Assembly (NCBI GenBank): GCA_035714365.1
Contig: DASTMB010000037.1
Span: 1-64,000 of the forward strand
DNA from: Mycobacteriales bacterium
Lineage (GTDB): Bacteria > Actinomycetota > Actinomycetes > BP-191
Length of the DNA stretch: 64,000 nt
Reading direction: 5' to 3'
Shown: positions 16,566-25,338 of the stretch, in pieces
How positions within the stretch are numbered: the stretch's first letter is position 1
Layout of the letters: the number at the start of each line of letters is the position of its first letter
Program-made: the position numbers and the translations under genes
The notes under the pieces: model-generated
Seen by the model: the letters and a program-made list of their open reading frames with translations, nothing else
Database searches by the model: none
Told to the model about the DNA's origin: nothing

Positions 16566-17074
16566 GGACGTGGTGGAACACGGGCACCTCCTGTGCCTGG
16601 ACGGCCGGTCAGGTTGAGCCACGCCTCGAGCGCCATCGCGTCGTCGACCGTGATGCCGTCGCGAACGCTGACGAGACCGATCCGGGTGAGCTGCTCGGCG
16701 GGGAACCGTGATCTGGCCACGGTCGGGTAGTTGACGACGAGCCGGTTGGTCGCGGCCTCGACCGCCTTCTTCCAGTTCGCGTGCACGTCCTCGCCCGGCC
16801 GGCTGTAGAGCCAGCCCTCGTACGACGTGTCGATCTGGTCGCTGTCGCTGTCGGGGACACCCACGACGCCGCTGCGCGCGGCAACGTGTTGCGCGGCGTA
16901 GGTGCCGGCGACCGGCATGTACAGGTCGACAGTGACGTCGGCTGCCTGCGCGTAGGCCCACCGCTCGGGGTAGCTTGGTGCCGCGCCGCAGGCACCGCAG
17001 CGCGGCCAGCCGAACCGCGTCGTCGCGATCGGCTGGTGCGTCGGGTCGCGCCAGCAAGTCCAGGTGTCGGTCAT
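16562..17074 (-). CDS. Zinc-ribbon element protein, 170 aa
   Basis: A 170-residue protein with an N-terminal CWRDPTHQP...CGACG zinc-binding segment (about 7-31). It is followed by an alpha/beta region containing DLYMPVAGTYAAQHVAA, an aspartate-rich GVPDSDSDQID stretch and a helical C-terminus. The start ATG overlaps the stop of a small upstream gene, and its own stop overlaps the ssb start. No family is recognised. A role in element replication is plausible only from position. Confidence 0.55.
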   Translation of the reverse strand: MTDTWTCWRDPTHQPIATTRFGWPRCGACGAAPSYPERWAYAQAADVTVDLYMPVAGTYAAQHVAARSGVVGVPDSDSDQIDTSYEGWLYSRPGEDVHANWKKAVEAATNRLVVNYPTVARSRFPAEQLTRIGLVSVRDGITVDDAMALEAWLNLTGRPGTGGARVPPRP

Positions 17075-17205
17075 CGGCTGCGCTCGGTCGGCGGGGGCGC
17101 CGGCTTCGCGTCGCGGATGCACGGCGGGACGGGCGTACCGACGTGGTCGTACAGCGCGACGTACTGCTCGTGGCCGATGGCCTCGTAGAAGCTCTTCGTG
17201 AGCAT
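17071..17205 (-). CDS. 44-aa small protein
   Basis: A small gene starting MLTKSFYEAIGHEQYVALYD at an ATG preceded by GTGGAGG. It ends in the ATGA overlap with the next gene, which argues that it is translated. The peptide has one predicted helix and a Pro-rich tail. It has no known relative. Confidence 0.55.
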   Translation of the reverse strand: MLTKSFYEAIGHEQYVALYDHVGTPVPPCIRDAKPAPPPTERSR

Positions 17206-17247
17206 GCGGAACCTCCACGCGTGAGTGGTTGGACCCGTCGCAGCGGG

Positions 17248-17748
17248 TCAGGATGTGAACGGCCGTTGCCGCGCGCCGCGCGCGAGCGGGCCTTCGTGGC
17301 TGTCGAGGACCAGACGGTCCGGGAAGCCGATGCCGGGGAAGCCTTCCCGCAGGCACCACAGGTGGTACTGGTTGGCGGTGTCGACGCGCCGCGACTCCGC
17401 TGGGTAGAGCTCAACGGCTTCCCACTCGTGGCCAGTGAGCTCGTTCTTGACGCGCTGGAGCTCGCGCCAGTCGTGCCGGGTGTCGTTCTCCACCGTGCGC
17501 AGCGACAGATGCACGGCGCCGTCGGCGATGGTTCGTCGGACGACCAGGTAGTGGCTGTTGGCCCAGAACGTCTCGCCGTCAGCGAGCACTTCCGGTGACG
17601 GACGGCCGTCAACGGTGGGCACCGCCTCGACGAACGGGCGCCACGGCCGGGTGTCGTAGTGGAACGCCCGTTCATCGAGCCACCCGAGGACCGGGTGGAA
17701 GACGTCCCAGCCGGCGTCCGGCCGTTCCCGCCAGCGCGGCTCAGGCAA
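17248..17748 (-). CDS. Hypothetical element protein (DUF7694-like, tentative)
   Basis: A 166-residue protein with many aromatic residues. The region from about 95 to 150 reads WRELQRVKNELTGHEW, AVELYPAES, ANQYHLWCL, GIGF, a pattern found in a short domain of phage and plasmid proteins (DUF7694, from memory). That domain has no known activity. The N-terminal half (ERAFHYDTRPWRPFVEAV) has no match I can name. It overlaps the upstream gene by eight bases. Confidence 0.55.
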   Translation of the reverse strand: MPEPRWRERPDAGWDVFHPVLGWLDERAFHYDTRPWRPFVEAVPTVDGRPSPEVLADGETFWANSHYLVVRRTIADGAVHLSLRTVENDTRHDWRELQRVKNELTGHEWEAVELYPAESRRVDTANQYHLWCLREGFPGIGFPDRLVLDSHEGPLARGARQRPFTS

Positions 17749-18073
17749 GGACGTTCGCGTGCGGGCTGTGGTCGATGACGACGCCTAGGCGGTCGGCGGC
17801 CTCGTCGACGGCCCGCACCCGCAGCTCGCTGGCCGTGACAGGCTGCGTGCCGTCGTCGTCGAGCCAGCCGACGAGCACGCCGGTGTCGTCGTGGACGGGC
17901 GTCCAGTCGTTCGCCGCGCAGTGCAGCAACTGGGTGTACCGCGTCGCTGCGCCGTGCGCGAGCGTCTCGACGTCGATGGGCAGGCCGAGCGCGGCTGCCG
18001 CCGACGTGAACCACACCAGGTCGACTGGCGGCGAGACGTGCATGGGCTGGCTGTCGAGCAGATGTGCGGGCAT
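17741..18073 (-). CDS. Hypothetical element protein, 110 aa
   Basis: A 110-residue protein starting MPAHLLDSQPMHVSPP; a second in-frame ATG ten codons on is possible, but the first lies closer to a G-rich ribosome site. The sequence has two helices (FTSAAAALGLPIDVETLAHGA) and a strand pair (GVLVGWLDDDGTQPV). It is soluble, with no motif recognised. Its end overlaps the next gene by eight bases. Confidence 0.5.
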   Translation of the reverse strand: MPAHLLDSQPMHVSPPVDLVWFTSAAAALGLPIDVETLAHGAATRYTQLLHCAANDWTPVHDDTGVLVGWLDDDGTQPVTASELRVRAVDEAADRLGVVIDHSPHANVLA

Positions 18074-18168
18074 GGCTGAACGCCCCCTTTGGGGTCGGAG
18101 GTACAGGACGAGGAAGCGCGTGGCGAGGTCAACAGGCGTTGCGGTGCGGCCCTGTGGGCCGCGGCGAC

Positions 18169-18561
18169 TCAGGGAGTGAGGTTCAGCAGGGCGGTCGCCC
18201 ACGTCGGCGGTGACCACGTGGCGTAGGCGGTGCGGATCGCGGCGAGGTCGAGGTCCACAATCTGCTCACGCCCGACGAAGGTGGCGAAGGGTCCCCAGAC
18301 GTCCTTGTTGCCGTCGTTGAGGTTCGACAGCGGCGCCCACAGCGCGTCGTTGAGGTCGTCCAGCGTCGGGTCGTAGAACGTATCGGGCACGAGGCTGCCG
18401 TTGTAGTCCTGGTCGCTGAAGTCGACCGGCAGCCGGTCACGCCCGTCGGCGACCGCCGCGATGGCTTGCAGCGACAGGTCCGTGACGAGTCGCGCTGACT
18501 CCCGGTACGGCTGGTACGAGCGTTCCAGCGCGGTGATGACGCGCTGCGCGGATTCGTTCAC
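18169..18561 (-). CDS. Hypothetical element protein, 130 aa
   Basis: A 130-residue acidic, mainly helical protein (SAQRVITALERSYQPYRES at the start; LDLAAIRTAYATW near the end). The middle is rich in Asp/Asn (DFSDQDYNGS). The GTG start overlaps the DUF3846 gene stop (GTGA). No family is recognised. Confidence 0.5.
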   Translation of the reverse strand: MNESAQRVITALERSYQPYRESARLVTDLSLQAIAAVADGRDRLPVDFSDQDYNGSLVPDTFYDPTLDDLNDALWAPLSNLNDGNKDVWGPFATFVGREQIVDLDLAAIRTAYATWSPPTWATALLNLTP

Positions 18562-19226
18562 GACGCACCGTCCAGCGGCGTCGTTCCGTGCGTGGTTGCG
18601 TTGGTGACGGTCAGCGTCTCGACCCACGTGAAGCCGCTGGGCGAGGCTACGGCGAAGACATTGCCGTCGGTGACGGCGAGCACATCACCGACGCTGAGGC
18701 TGCGGTTGCGCCGTTCCCGGTACGCGACGGCGACCGGCGCAGGCGGCCCGAAGTCCGGATCGTCGCCGACGTTGAAGAGGAACCACGCGCGGTCCAGCAC
18801 CGCGTCGACGCTGGTCGCGATCGTGTGGTACCGCGCGACGAGCGTCAGCGGGTCACCGTGCTGATAGCCACGCGACGGTGCCAGAGCTTCGCGGTTGGTG
18901 TTGTGGTAGACGGTGACCGACCACGGCGCACCGGTCAGGTCGAGCACCGGACACGCCGCCCAGTTGCCGTCCTCGTCGATGCCGACGACGAGCGCGTCGC
19001 CGAGGATCGGTGCGCCGAGCCGCCGGTAGCGGACCAGCCGAGTCGCGGTCGAGTTGACCGGCAGCCGCCGCGGTCTGGCGTCCTCGTCGACGATCAGAGC
19101 GGTCGCTGGGTCGTCGAACAGCGGTACCTGCGCGAAACCGCCGACTTCGCGCCGCACGACATCAGGGGTGAGGTCGAGGTCGAGCTCGGCGATTTCGCCG
19201 GCGGCGGTCAGCTTCAGCGCGCGCAT
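18558..19226 (-). CDS. DUF3846-like element protein
   Basis: A 222-residue protein. Residues 1-85 match the DUF3846 style: MRALKLTAAGEIAELDLD, LIVDEDARPRRLPVN, and ILGDALVVGIDEDGN. This small domain occurs in plasmid and phage proteins and is of unknown role. Residues 100-215 add a second beta-rich part with FLFNVGDDPDFGPPAP and SLSVGDVLAVTDG. The start ATG lies inside the end of the upstream gene (13-base overlap), showing coupling. Confidence 0.65.
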   Translation of the reverse strand: MRALKLTAAGEIAELDLDLTPDVVRREVGGFAQVPLFDDPATALIVDEDARPRRLPVNSTATRLVRYRRLGAPILGDALVVGIDEDGNWAACPVLDLTGAPWSVTVYHNTNREALAPSRGYQHGDPLTLVARYHTIATSVDAVLDRAWFLFNVGDDPDFGPPAPVAVAYRERRNRSLSVGDVLAVTDGNVFAVASPSGFTWVETLTVTNATTHGTTPLDGAS

Positions 19227-19726
19227 GAGGAGCCCCCGGAACGGGCGTTCTGTTCGGTGAGCCAGGCGAGCTGCTCGCCGATGCGCAGCCCGTCCATCGG
19301 CACGCTGACGTTGGCGGCCCAGCGGCGCAGCATCGGCAACAGCTCGTCGCGGTAGGTCACTCCGGCGAGGACGATCACGTGTACCGGCCCGCGCCCGGCG
19401 ACGGTGCGGCGGAGGTCGTCGTTGACGCGATGCGCCCACCGGTAACGCTCAATCGGCCGCGTGCCGGTGAACGATCGGTCGTACGGCTGGAGCGTCGTGT
19501 CCGGGGCCACGAGGTGGTGGAACGCGGAGAGCACGTACCACTCATCCGCGTGTGCTTCGGCGTACGCCGCCGCCTTGCGGAACAGCGCACCGGTGTAGAG
19601 CTCGCGCGCCGGCGCCGCGGCGTCGGCCTTGACCTTGCCGCAGCCGACCAGGGCGACGGTGAGCGGAACCGGAACGAGCGTTGTGCCGCCGGTCTCGTCG
19701 AGATCGGCGACGGGTAGTGCGGTCAT
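19214..19726 (-). CDS. DUF6884-like protein
   Basis: A 170-residue protein with the motif set ALVGCGKVK near 25-33, LYTGALFRKAAAYAE near 43-57, YVLSAFHHLVAP near 64-75 and LQPYDRS. These resemble DUF6884 proteins, small alpha/beta proteins in bacteria and mobile elements without a proven activity; the fold is thought to resemble DNA-modification enzymes. It lies first after a hairpin in the mRNA. Confidence 0.65.
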   Translation of the reverse strand: MTALPVADLDETGGTTLVPVPLTVALVGCGKVKADAAAPARELYTGALFRKAAAYAEAHADEWYVLSAFHHLVAPDTTLQPYDRSFTGTRPIERYRWAHRVNDDLRRTVAGRGPVHVIVLAGVTYRDELLPMLRRWAANVSVPMDGLRIGEQLAWLTEQNARSGGSSCAR

Positions 19727-19750
19727 CGCACCTCCAGGTGAACGAACACG

Positions 19751-19784
19751 CCGGAGGTGACCCCTTGAGGGAGGTCACCTCCGG
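19751..19784 (-). terminator. Hairpin between two operon genes
   Basis: A perfect 12-bp stem (19751-19762 with 19773-19784) around a 10-base loop, in the 81-base gap between the 150-aa gene and the DUF6884-like gene. It has no T-run. It may cause partial termination or protect the RNA. Confidence 0.55.
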
Positions 19785-19807
19785 CCATGGGCAGGACGGA
19801 ACGGTCG

Positions 19808-20260
19808 TTACGCGGCGGCAAGCTGGGAGATGTCGAACCGGTCGAGGTCCGCGACGAACTCCAGGTCGGGCTCGTCCTCCCTCGCCGACTGCGGGGCGAG
19901 CGCCGCCCGCCACACCGCCCAGGCGTGCAGCGTCTGCCGGGTGATGAACACCGGCTCGGCGCTGGGACGTTCGTAGTCCCAGGCGACAACCAGGCCGTCA
20001 CCGTCGGTGCCCTTCGCCGTCCACTGCTGCGCGGCGCGCAGCGAGTGCGCGAAGTGCAGGACCGCGTCCTGGCTGAGGTCGTCCGCGATGTCGCTCGGCA
20101 ACGCAAAGCCGAGGTCGTCGCGTAGCTGCATGCAAGCCCGCTGGGCGGCAGCACGCAGGGCGGCGAAGTCGTCGTCGGTGACCCGGGCAAGGTCGGCGGA
20201 GCCGAGCTCGGTCAGGCAAGGCGGGATCAGGCAGGTGCTGGCGATCGTTGCGGTGCGCAT
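19808..20260 (-). CDS. Hypothetical element protein, 150 aa
   Basis: A 150-residue protein starting at an ATG with GAGAACGAG upstream. It is mainly helical, with DDFAALRAAAQRACMQL and DDLSQDAVLHFAHSLRAA as long helices and a short aromatic middle. No cysteine cluster or membrane segment is seen and no family is recognised. It is the first gene after a 408-base gap, so it may begin a transcript. Confidence 0.5.
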   Translation of the reverse strand: MRTATIASTCLIPPCLTELGSADLARVTDDDFAALRAAAQRACMQLRDDLGFALPSDIADDLSQDAVLHFAHSLRAAQQWTAKGTDGDGLVVAWDYERPSAEPVFITRQTLHAWAVWRAALAPQSAREDEPDLEFVADLDRFDISQLAAA

Positions 20261-20668
20261 CTCGTTCTCCTCGTTGTCATGTCCTGGTGGACAGGGCTAG
20301 GCCGCGGCGGAACCTCCGTTCCGGTGCTGTGCGGCTGGTTGTGGGCATGCGGGATCGCCCCGGGTCGCGTGTGCGCGAGCGGGTGGACACATCCGCGATT
20401 TCTGGGCGTGCTTGCTGGGCGGGGCCGGCAGGTTGCCGGGCCGCGAGAGCTAGCGGTCGTTCGGTGCTGGTGACGTCCGTGCTTCGCCAGGCAGTGCTGC
20501 CGTGTCGCTGGTCTGGATCGACGGGCGAGCCGGGTCGGCGGTCACGGTGTCCGGGCAGGACGTACGAGCCGAAGGGTCACAGCGCGAGCGCGTTCGCGCG
20601 GCCGACTGGCGGCGTGGTCCACGTCGGCGCGGCGAGACGGTCGGGTCCGGGTCGCGGGGTCGCGTAGC
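20261..20668. other. 408-base gap without a recognised gene
   Basis: No frame on either strand here has a convincing start, ribosome site and length. The DNA is GC-rich with short repeats. It lies upstream of the 150-aa gene on the minus strand, so it may contain its promoter, though no clear -35/-10 pair was found. Confidence 0.4.
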
Positions 20669-20878
20669 TCAGTCGTTGTTGATGGCATCGCGGTAGGCGG
20701 CCGGAGCCGATGGCTCGCGGGGCGGCGGGATCACGAACGCTCGTTCCGGTGCGTGATGTGCTCGTGCGTGCCCCGGGGGCGCGCAGGTGCCAGCGCGGTC
20801 AGCGTGCCGGCCGGACGGTCGTCGTTCGATGCGGACGTGCGAACCGGCGGGCGTGCAGGCGGAAGGTCGGGCGTTCAC
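20669..20878 (-). CDS. 69-aa small protein coupled to the replication-relaxation gene
   Basis: Its GTG start overlaps the stop of the replication-relaxation gene (GTGA), the arrangement used throughout this operon, which argues that it is real. The peptide is Arg/Pro-rich (AFVIPPPREPSAPAAYRDAI near the end) and probably mostly disordered. No function is assigned. Confidence 0.45.
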   Translation of the reverse strand: MNARPSACTPAGSHVRIERRPSGRHADRAGTCAPPGHARAHHAPERAFVIPPPREPSAPAAYRDAINND

Positions 20879-21831
20879 GTGCGCTCGATATGAACCTCCT
20901 CGTCGTCGTGGTTGGCGTAGCGCCAGGAACGGGCGCTGTCAGAGGCGGCACGAAGCCGGGCGGGAAGCGGAATGTCGACGTCGGCGAGTTCGGCGAGACG
21001 GAGACGGCGGGTAGCGCGAAGCGGCAGCCAGATCGCGTCGGCCGGACAGCCCGGAACGGCTGTTGCGATCGGCACGTCGTCGATGTCGGCGAAGGCGCGC
21101 CGCAGCTCGGCTTCGCGGCCGGCGCTGGGGAACGCGAAGACGACCCAGCTTGCGATGCCGCGGTCTCGCTGAAGGGCGCGGTAGCCCGGGATCTTGTCGA
21201 GTAGCCGGTGGTGGTTCTCGGTGCCGCGGTCGTACTCCAGCAGCACGTCAACTGAGCGGCCGTTCTCAGTCCAGACGAGACGGGCGTCCGGGCGGGCAGT
21301 CTCACCGCACCAGAGGCGGCAGCGGCGTTCGGAGGACCAGCGTTCCAGGGCGGCACCGGGTGTACGGCGGGCGTGGCCGGCGAGGGCGGTGGCGAGCTCG
21401 TTCACGCCGAGGGTGTGCGCAAGCCGCTGGGAGTGCTCGACGCGGATCTTGTGGTGCGGCTGCCGGTAGCGCGGATCGAGCCGCACCGGGGTCTCCGGCC
21501 GGCGAGGGTCGCTGCCCTGGTCGGTTTCGCCGTGGCGGCGTAGCGCGAGGACAGCGGCTCCCGCTTCTCCGAGGACGTAGCGGAACGAGGTGTGTCCTCC
21601 GGTGTCCTTGCGTTCGTGGAAGCGGTCCACCAGGTCGTAGTGGTGCAGAACGGCGAGACGGTGCTGCGCGCTGACAGGCGAGCTGAACAGCAGACGGGTG
21701 AGCTGCTCGGTGGTGAGCACGACGTGCTGCTCGAGCGTCCGCAGGATCGTGAGGTCGCGGGCGGTGAGACGGTCGCCTACGGCGGCCAGCCGTTCCTCGA
21801 CCCAGGGCGGAAGCCCTCTGCTATGCCCCAT
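20875..21831 (-). CDS. Replication-relaxation family protein
   Basis: A 318-residue protein. Residues 20-105 form a winged helix: LTARDLTILRTLEQHVVLTTEQ, then LTRLLF, HRLAVLHHYDLVDRF and FRYVLGEAG. The C-terminal part (130-250) has RPDARLVW, DVLLEYDRGTEN and KIPGYRAL, which fits the PD-(D/E)XK-like fold noted in this family. Such proteins are standard in actinobacterial conjugative elements, next to the type IV coupling ATPase, where they are thought to bind plasmid DNA. It follows the coupling gene after 156 bases. Confidence 0.85.
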   Translation of the reverse strand: MGHSRGLPPWVEERLAAVGDRLTARDLTILRTLEQHVVLTTEQLTRLLFSSPVSAQHRLAVLHHYDLVDRFHERKDTGGHTSFRYVLGEAGAAVLALRRHGETDQGSDPRRPETPVRLDPRYRQPHHKIRVEHSQRLAHTLGVNELATALAGHARRTPGAALERWSSERRCRLWCGETARPDARLVWTENGRSVDVLLEYDRGTENHHRLLDKIPGYRALQRDRGIASWVVFAFPSAGREAELRRAFADIDDVPIATAVPGCPADAIWLPLRATRRLRLAELADVDIPLPARLRAASDSARSWRYANHDDEEVHIERT

Positions 21832-21910
21832 GTGGAACGCCCCCTACCTGAGTCCGGGCAGCACGCTGCCGGGGCTGCGGGCCGCTGACCTGCGGGAACG
21901 CGCCCCCCAA

Positions 21911-21936
21911 GCCCGGCAACGTCAAGGCTGCCGGGC
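21911..21936 (-). terminator. Hairpin after the coupling ATPase gene
   Basis: An 8-bp perfect stem (21911-21918 with 21929-21936) around a 10-base loop, in the 156-base gap downstream of the transfer genes. No U-run is seen. It may end or attenuate the transfer transcript before the replication-relaxation gene. Confidence 0.45.
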
Positions 21937-21987
21937 CACTGCCGGCGTCGCTGCCGCCCTCGCGGCGGCGTACGGCAGGACGGACGT

Positions 21988-24339
21988 TCACGCCGCCCTC
22001 CCCTGCGGTTCCGCCGGCGGACCGATCGGCCGCGGCGGGCGGGTCCGCGCCGTGAACGCGGCCTGGTCCTCACCGCGGACGACGGTGCGCACCGCGACCT
22101 GGTAGGCGGCAAGGTGCGCGAGGTCGTGCTCGGAGAGCTCCGGTGCGAAATGCCGGGCGAAGCGGTGGGCGTCTTCCGGGGAGCAGGTGAACGCGAGCTT
22201 GGTCCGCGCGTTGGTGGAGATCGCGTCACCGACCTCGCGGGAGAGCTGGCCCAAGTGCTGGTGCGCGAGCCACAGCGCCAACCGGTATCCGCGGGCCTCG
22301 GCCAACATCTCGTCGAAGGAGCGCGGCAGGGTGAGGAAGTTCTGGAACTCGTCGACGATCAGGGCCGCGTCGACCCGGACCGCCTCACCGAGCGCCGCGC
22401 GGCCGGTGGCGGCCTGCCACACCTTCGCCACGACGAACGAGCCGAGCAGCCGGGCGGTGTCGTCGCCGAGCAGTCCCTTAGGGACGCGGCACAGCAACAG
22501 GCCACCGTCGAGAACCTCGGCCATGTCGATGCTGGACCGCGGCTGGTCGACGACCTCCCGGACGAACCCGCGCAGCAGGAAGGCGCGGAGCTTGTTCAGC
22601 ACCGGGCCGACAACTTGGGCGCGCTGCGCGTCGGACTGCTTGATGTACCAGGCCCAGAAGCCGCCGAGGACCGGGTTGTCCTCGATGCCGAGCAGGTACG
22701 GGTTGAGGAACTCGGTGTCGGTGAGCAACCGTGGAACCTGGCCGAGCTTGCCCGGCGGGTGGCGCAGCAGGGTGAGGCACGCGGCGCGCAGCACGTCGTC
22801 GGTGCGCGGACCCCAGTGCTGCTGGAAGATGCGCCGGAAGATGCCGATGAGGTGCTCGACGACGAGGTCCGCGTCGACGCCGTCCGGGACTTCGAGCATG
22901 TTCAGCGTCGGCGGCGCACCGGGCGCCTGCGGGTCCAGGACGATCGCGCCGCGCCGCTGCGCCGGCGACATGCGCGCCAACACGTCGGTGATGAGGTCGC
23001 CCTTGGGGTCAATCACCACGGTGCCGCGGCCGGCTTCGGCGTTCTGCAGCACGACGTTGCACAGCAACGTGGACTTGCCACCGCCGGTCGTCCCGGAGAC
23101 GTGCACGTGATGACGCGCATCGGCGGCGCGCAGCACGACCGCCCGTTCCGGGCCGGCGTCCGCGTCGCCGAGGACGATGCCAGCCGCCGGGTCGCGTGGG
23201 ACCGCGGGTGGCGGCGGCACCGAACGGGCACCGGCGCGGGTGAGCCCGACGACGGCGACGTCGGTGGGCAGGTGCGCGAGCCCAGCCAGCTCGAGGGTGG
23301 ACAGCAGGCTGCCGTGACCGAGGCGGCGGGAGGCGAGCGCCGCGACGGGCTGCCGCAGCCGGTGCCGTTCCAGCCGGTTACGGCCGCTGTGCAACGCGAA
23401 CGCCGAGGCGAGCGCGTGCGCGCGCCCGCGCAGCGTCCGCCGTACGACGGGCGTCCGCTCGGCGTCGGTGGCGACGGCGTAGCGGACGGCACCGGTCCAC
23501 AGCGCACCTTCGGCTTTGGCGAGGATCGACCGGACGTCAGGGCTGGCGGCCGGGTCGACCGGCGCCCGGCCGGCCCGGCTGCCCGGCGCAGGCAGGAGGT
23601 CGAGTGCCCGTCCCAGCCGGGACGCGGGGCGGCCAGACCGGACGTCCCGGGCGGCGCGGCGACAGCGGGCGAGCGCGCGGCCGGTCGCGGGCCGGGCGAG
23701 CACCTGCACGGCGGCGCGTTCGCCGGTGTGCAGTGACCCGACCGCGCCGATGAGCGCGCGCAGCGGGTCGGCCGGGTGCTCGGTCCGCAGCGGGTACCAG
23801 CCAGGGCCGGCGAGCCGCAGCTCGCCGCCGGTCGCGTTTCCGCCGGGAGGGAGTGGCGCGGGTGCTGGGTCCGTCACCTCGGTCTTCGCACCCGGCCACG
23901 CGGCTTCGACGGCCTGCTCGACGAGGCGGCGCGGTACGCCGCCGGGCACCCACAGGCTGATCGAGAGGCCCTCGACCGTCCAGACGTACTCGAACGCGAG
24001 GTGCGGCTGGCCGAACGCGAGACGCCGCCAGCGTGGGCGGAGCAGGTCGTGCAGGTTGTCCCACAGCGCGGCCGCGCCGTCCGGCTCAACCTCTGGCGGG
24101 GAGAGGATCGCCACCTGGCGGGCGCCACGAAGCAGCCGCGCGAGCTGCCGGCGGCGCAGCCAGGCCGCGGCGGCGACGGCGCCGGCGAGCGCGCCCCCGG
24201 CCAGCGCGACCCGGGGCGCCGTCACCACGGTCAGGCCGTCAAGGTGGTGAAGCAGTCGGCTCCACTCGCCGGCCGGATCGACGAGCCAGCGGGCGAGCGG
24301 CCCGGCCGGTGGCGGGCTCGGCAGCGGGGCCGGGGTCAT
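21988..24339 (-). CDS. Type IV secretion coupling ATPase (VirD4/TraD-like)
   Basis: A 783-residue protein. Residues 44-61 form a single membrane segment. A region of about 300 residues with PPGWYPLR-like beta structure precedes the motor. Walker A GTTGGGKS lies at 416-423, Walker B-like ALIVDEFQNFL around 680, and WLAHQHLGQL is a Q-loop-like segment. Such ATPases pass the DNA-relaxase complex to the type IV channel at the inner membrane. The ATG overlaps the stop of the preceding zinc-ribbon gene. No recognised relaxase is beside it. Confidence 0.88.
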   Translation of the reverse strand: MTPAPLPSPPPAGPLARWLVDPAGEWSRLLHHLDGLTVVTAPRVALAGGALAGAVAAAAWLRRRQLARLLRGARQVAILSPPEVEPDGAAALWDNLHDLLRPRWRRLAFGQPHLAFEYVWTVEGLSISLWVPGGVPRRLVEQAVEAAWPGAKTEVTDPAPAPLPPGGNATGGELRLAGPGWYPLRTEHPADPLRALIGAVGSLHTGERAAVQVLARPATGRALARCRRAARDVRSGRPASRLGRALDLLPAPGSRAGRAPVDPAASPDVRSILAKAEGALWTGAVRYAVATDAERTPVVRRTLRGRAHALASAFALHSGRNRLERHRLRQPVAALASRRLGHGSLLSTLELAGLAHLPTDVAVVGLTRAGARSVPPPPAVPRDPAAGIVLGDADAGPERAVVLRAADARHHVHVSGTTGGGKSTLLCNVVLQNAEAGRGTVVIDPKGDLITDVLARMSPAQRRGAIVLDPQAPGAPPTLNMLEVPDGVDADLVVEHLIGIFRRIFQQHWGPRTDDVLRAACLTLLRHPPGKLGQVPRLLTDTEFLNPYLLGIEDNPVLGGFWAWYIKQSDAQRAQVVGPVLNKLRAFLLRGFVREVVDQPRSSIDMAEVLDGGLLLCRVPKGLLGDDTARLLGSFVVAKVWQAATGRAALGEAVRVDAALIVDEFQNFLTLPRSFDEMLAEARGYRLALWLAHQHLGQLSREVGDAISTNARTKLAFTCSPEDAHRFARHFAPELSEHDLAHLAAYQVAVRTVVRGEDQAAFTARTRPPRPIGPPAEPQGRAA

Positions 24340-24551
24340 GACGCCCTCCGCGCCACAGGCCGCGTGACGTCGGCGGACGACGATGCCGGGGTTTCCGGCG
24401 TGCTCGGGTGCGCGCGGGTCTCGCCCGGCCGCGTCAGCGGTATGAGCGGCGCGCACGATCGGCACAGCGCGGCACCGTTGTCGAGCCGCCTGAAGACGGT
24501 GCGGATGCGCGCGCAGCCGCAGCAGATCAGGTTCGGCTTACGGCGGCTCAC
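24336..24551 (-). CDS. 71-aa zinc-ribbon protein
   Basis: Starts at a GTG overlapping the upstream stop (GTGA) and ends in an ATGA overlap with the coupling ATPase gene. CCGC near 10-13 and CRSC near 31-34 form one zinc ribbon; the C-terminal 35 residues are Pro/Thr-rich and disordered. It may be a small adaptor for the coupling protein. Confidence 0.6.
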   Translation of the reverse strand: MSRRKPNLICCGCARIRTVFRRLDNGAALCRSCAPLIPLTRPGETRAHPSTPETPASSSADVTRPVARRAS

Positions 24552-24832
24552 GGGCAGTCCCGTCGGGCGCGACAGACGGCCCCCGTCGGGGACGGGGCTG
24601 GCTCGGAATCGGGCTGGGGCGCGGCGTGCCAGCGCAGCCAGTTCCAGGCGGCGATCACAGCAGCCACCGCGGAGGCGACGACGCCGGCCCAGACGTGCAA
24701 GCTCGCGTTGATCGCCAGCCACAGCCCGCTCGCGAGGACGGTGAGGAGCCAGCCGGTGCGCTGGTTTCGGCCGCATAGCCACATCGCGGTCCAGCCGAGA
24801 GCGGCCGCGGCCCAGGCGGTGACGCCCGTCAT
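24548..24832 (-). CDS. Small membrane protein, three predicted helices
   Basis: A 94-residue protein with hydrophobic segments near 5-17, 24-42 and 46-66, then a polar tail ending CRARRDCP. The start overlaps the stop of the NlpC/P60 gene. It lies between the transfer-associated hydrolase and the coupling ATPase, so it is probably part of the transfer apparatus. No family is recognised. Confidence 0.55.
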   Translation of the reverse strand: MTGVTAWAAAALGWTAMWLCGRNQRTGWLLTVLASGLWLAINASLHVWAGVVASAVAAVIAAWNWLRWHAAPQPDSEPAPSPTGAVCRARRDCP

Positions 24833-25338
24833 GACGCCCCCGGAGCTGGCGCCGCACGCAATGATGGCCGGCTGAAGCCGAGCAGGTCGCCCGCGGCGAA
24901 CGGCTGGATGCGCACGACGGCACCCGTGTGCGGCGCGGCGATCATCTGCGTGGTGTCGATGACGAGGCCGACGTGGTGCACCCGGGTAGGCGTGCCGAAG
25001 AACACGAGGTCGCCGGGTTGCGGTTTGGTCCCGGGAGGCAGCAGCGGCCCCGCGTCGTATTGGGTCTGCGCGGTGCGCGGCAGCGCGATGCCGGCCTCGG
25101 CGTAAGCGGCCCAGGTCAGCCCGGAACAGTCGAACCCGACGCCGGGCGTCTCCTCCCCCCACCGGTACGGCACGCCGAGCTGCTCGCGGGCGAAGCCGAT
25201 GGCGGTGGCGGCGGGCTCGGTCGGTGCGCCGATCTCCACCGGTGTGCCGCTCGTTCCGGTGAGCGCGCCGGTCGCGGCGCCGATGAGGATGACCGGCGCG
25301 ACGAACACCCCGGCGAGGGCGGCGACGACGGCGTTCAT
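24829..25338 (-). CDS. NlpC/P60 cell-wall hydrolase of the transfer system
   Basis: A 169-residue protein. A membrane or signal segment at 2-28 is followed by an NlpC/P60 peptidase domain with catalytic FDCSG (Cys near 70), HHVGLV (His near 120) and a third polar residue in APHTG. The enzyme would cut peptidoglycan stem peptides outside the cell, opening the wall for the conjugation channel. The ATG at 25338 overlaps the VirB4 stop and is preferred to the one four codons upstream. Confidence 0.88.
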   Translation of the reverse strand: MNAVVAALAGVFVAPVILIGAATGALTGTSGTPVEIGAPTEPAATAIGFAREQLGVPYRWGEETPGVGFDCSGLTWAAYAEAGIALPRTAQTQYDAGPLLPPGTKPQPGDLVFFGTPTRVHHVGLVIDTTQMIAAPHTGAVVRIQPFAAGDLLGFSRPSLRAAPAPGAS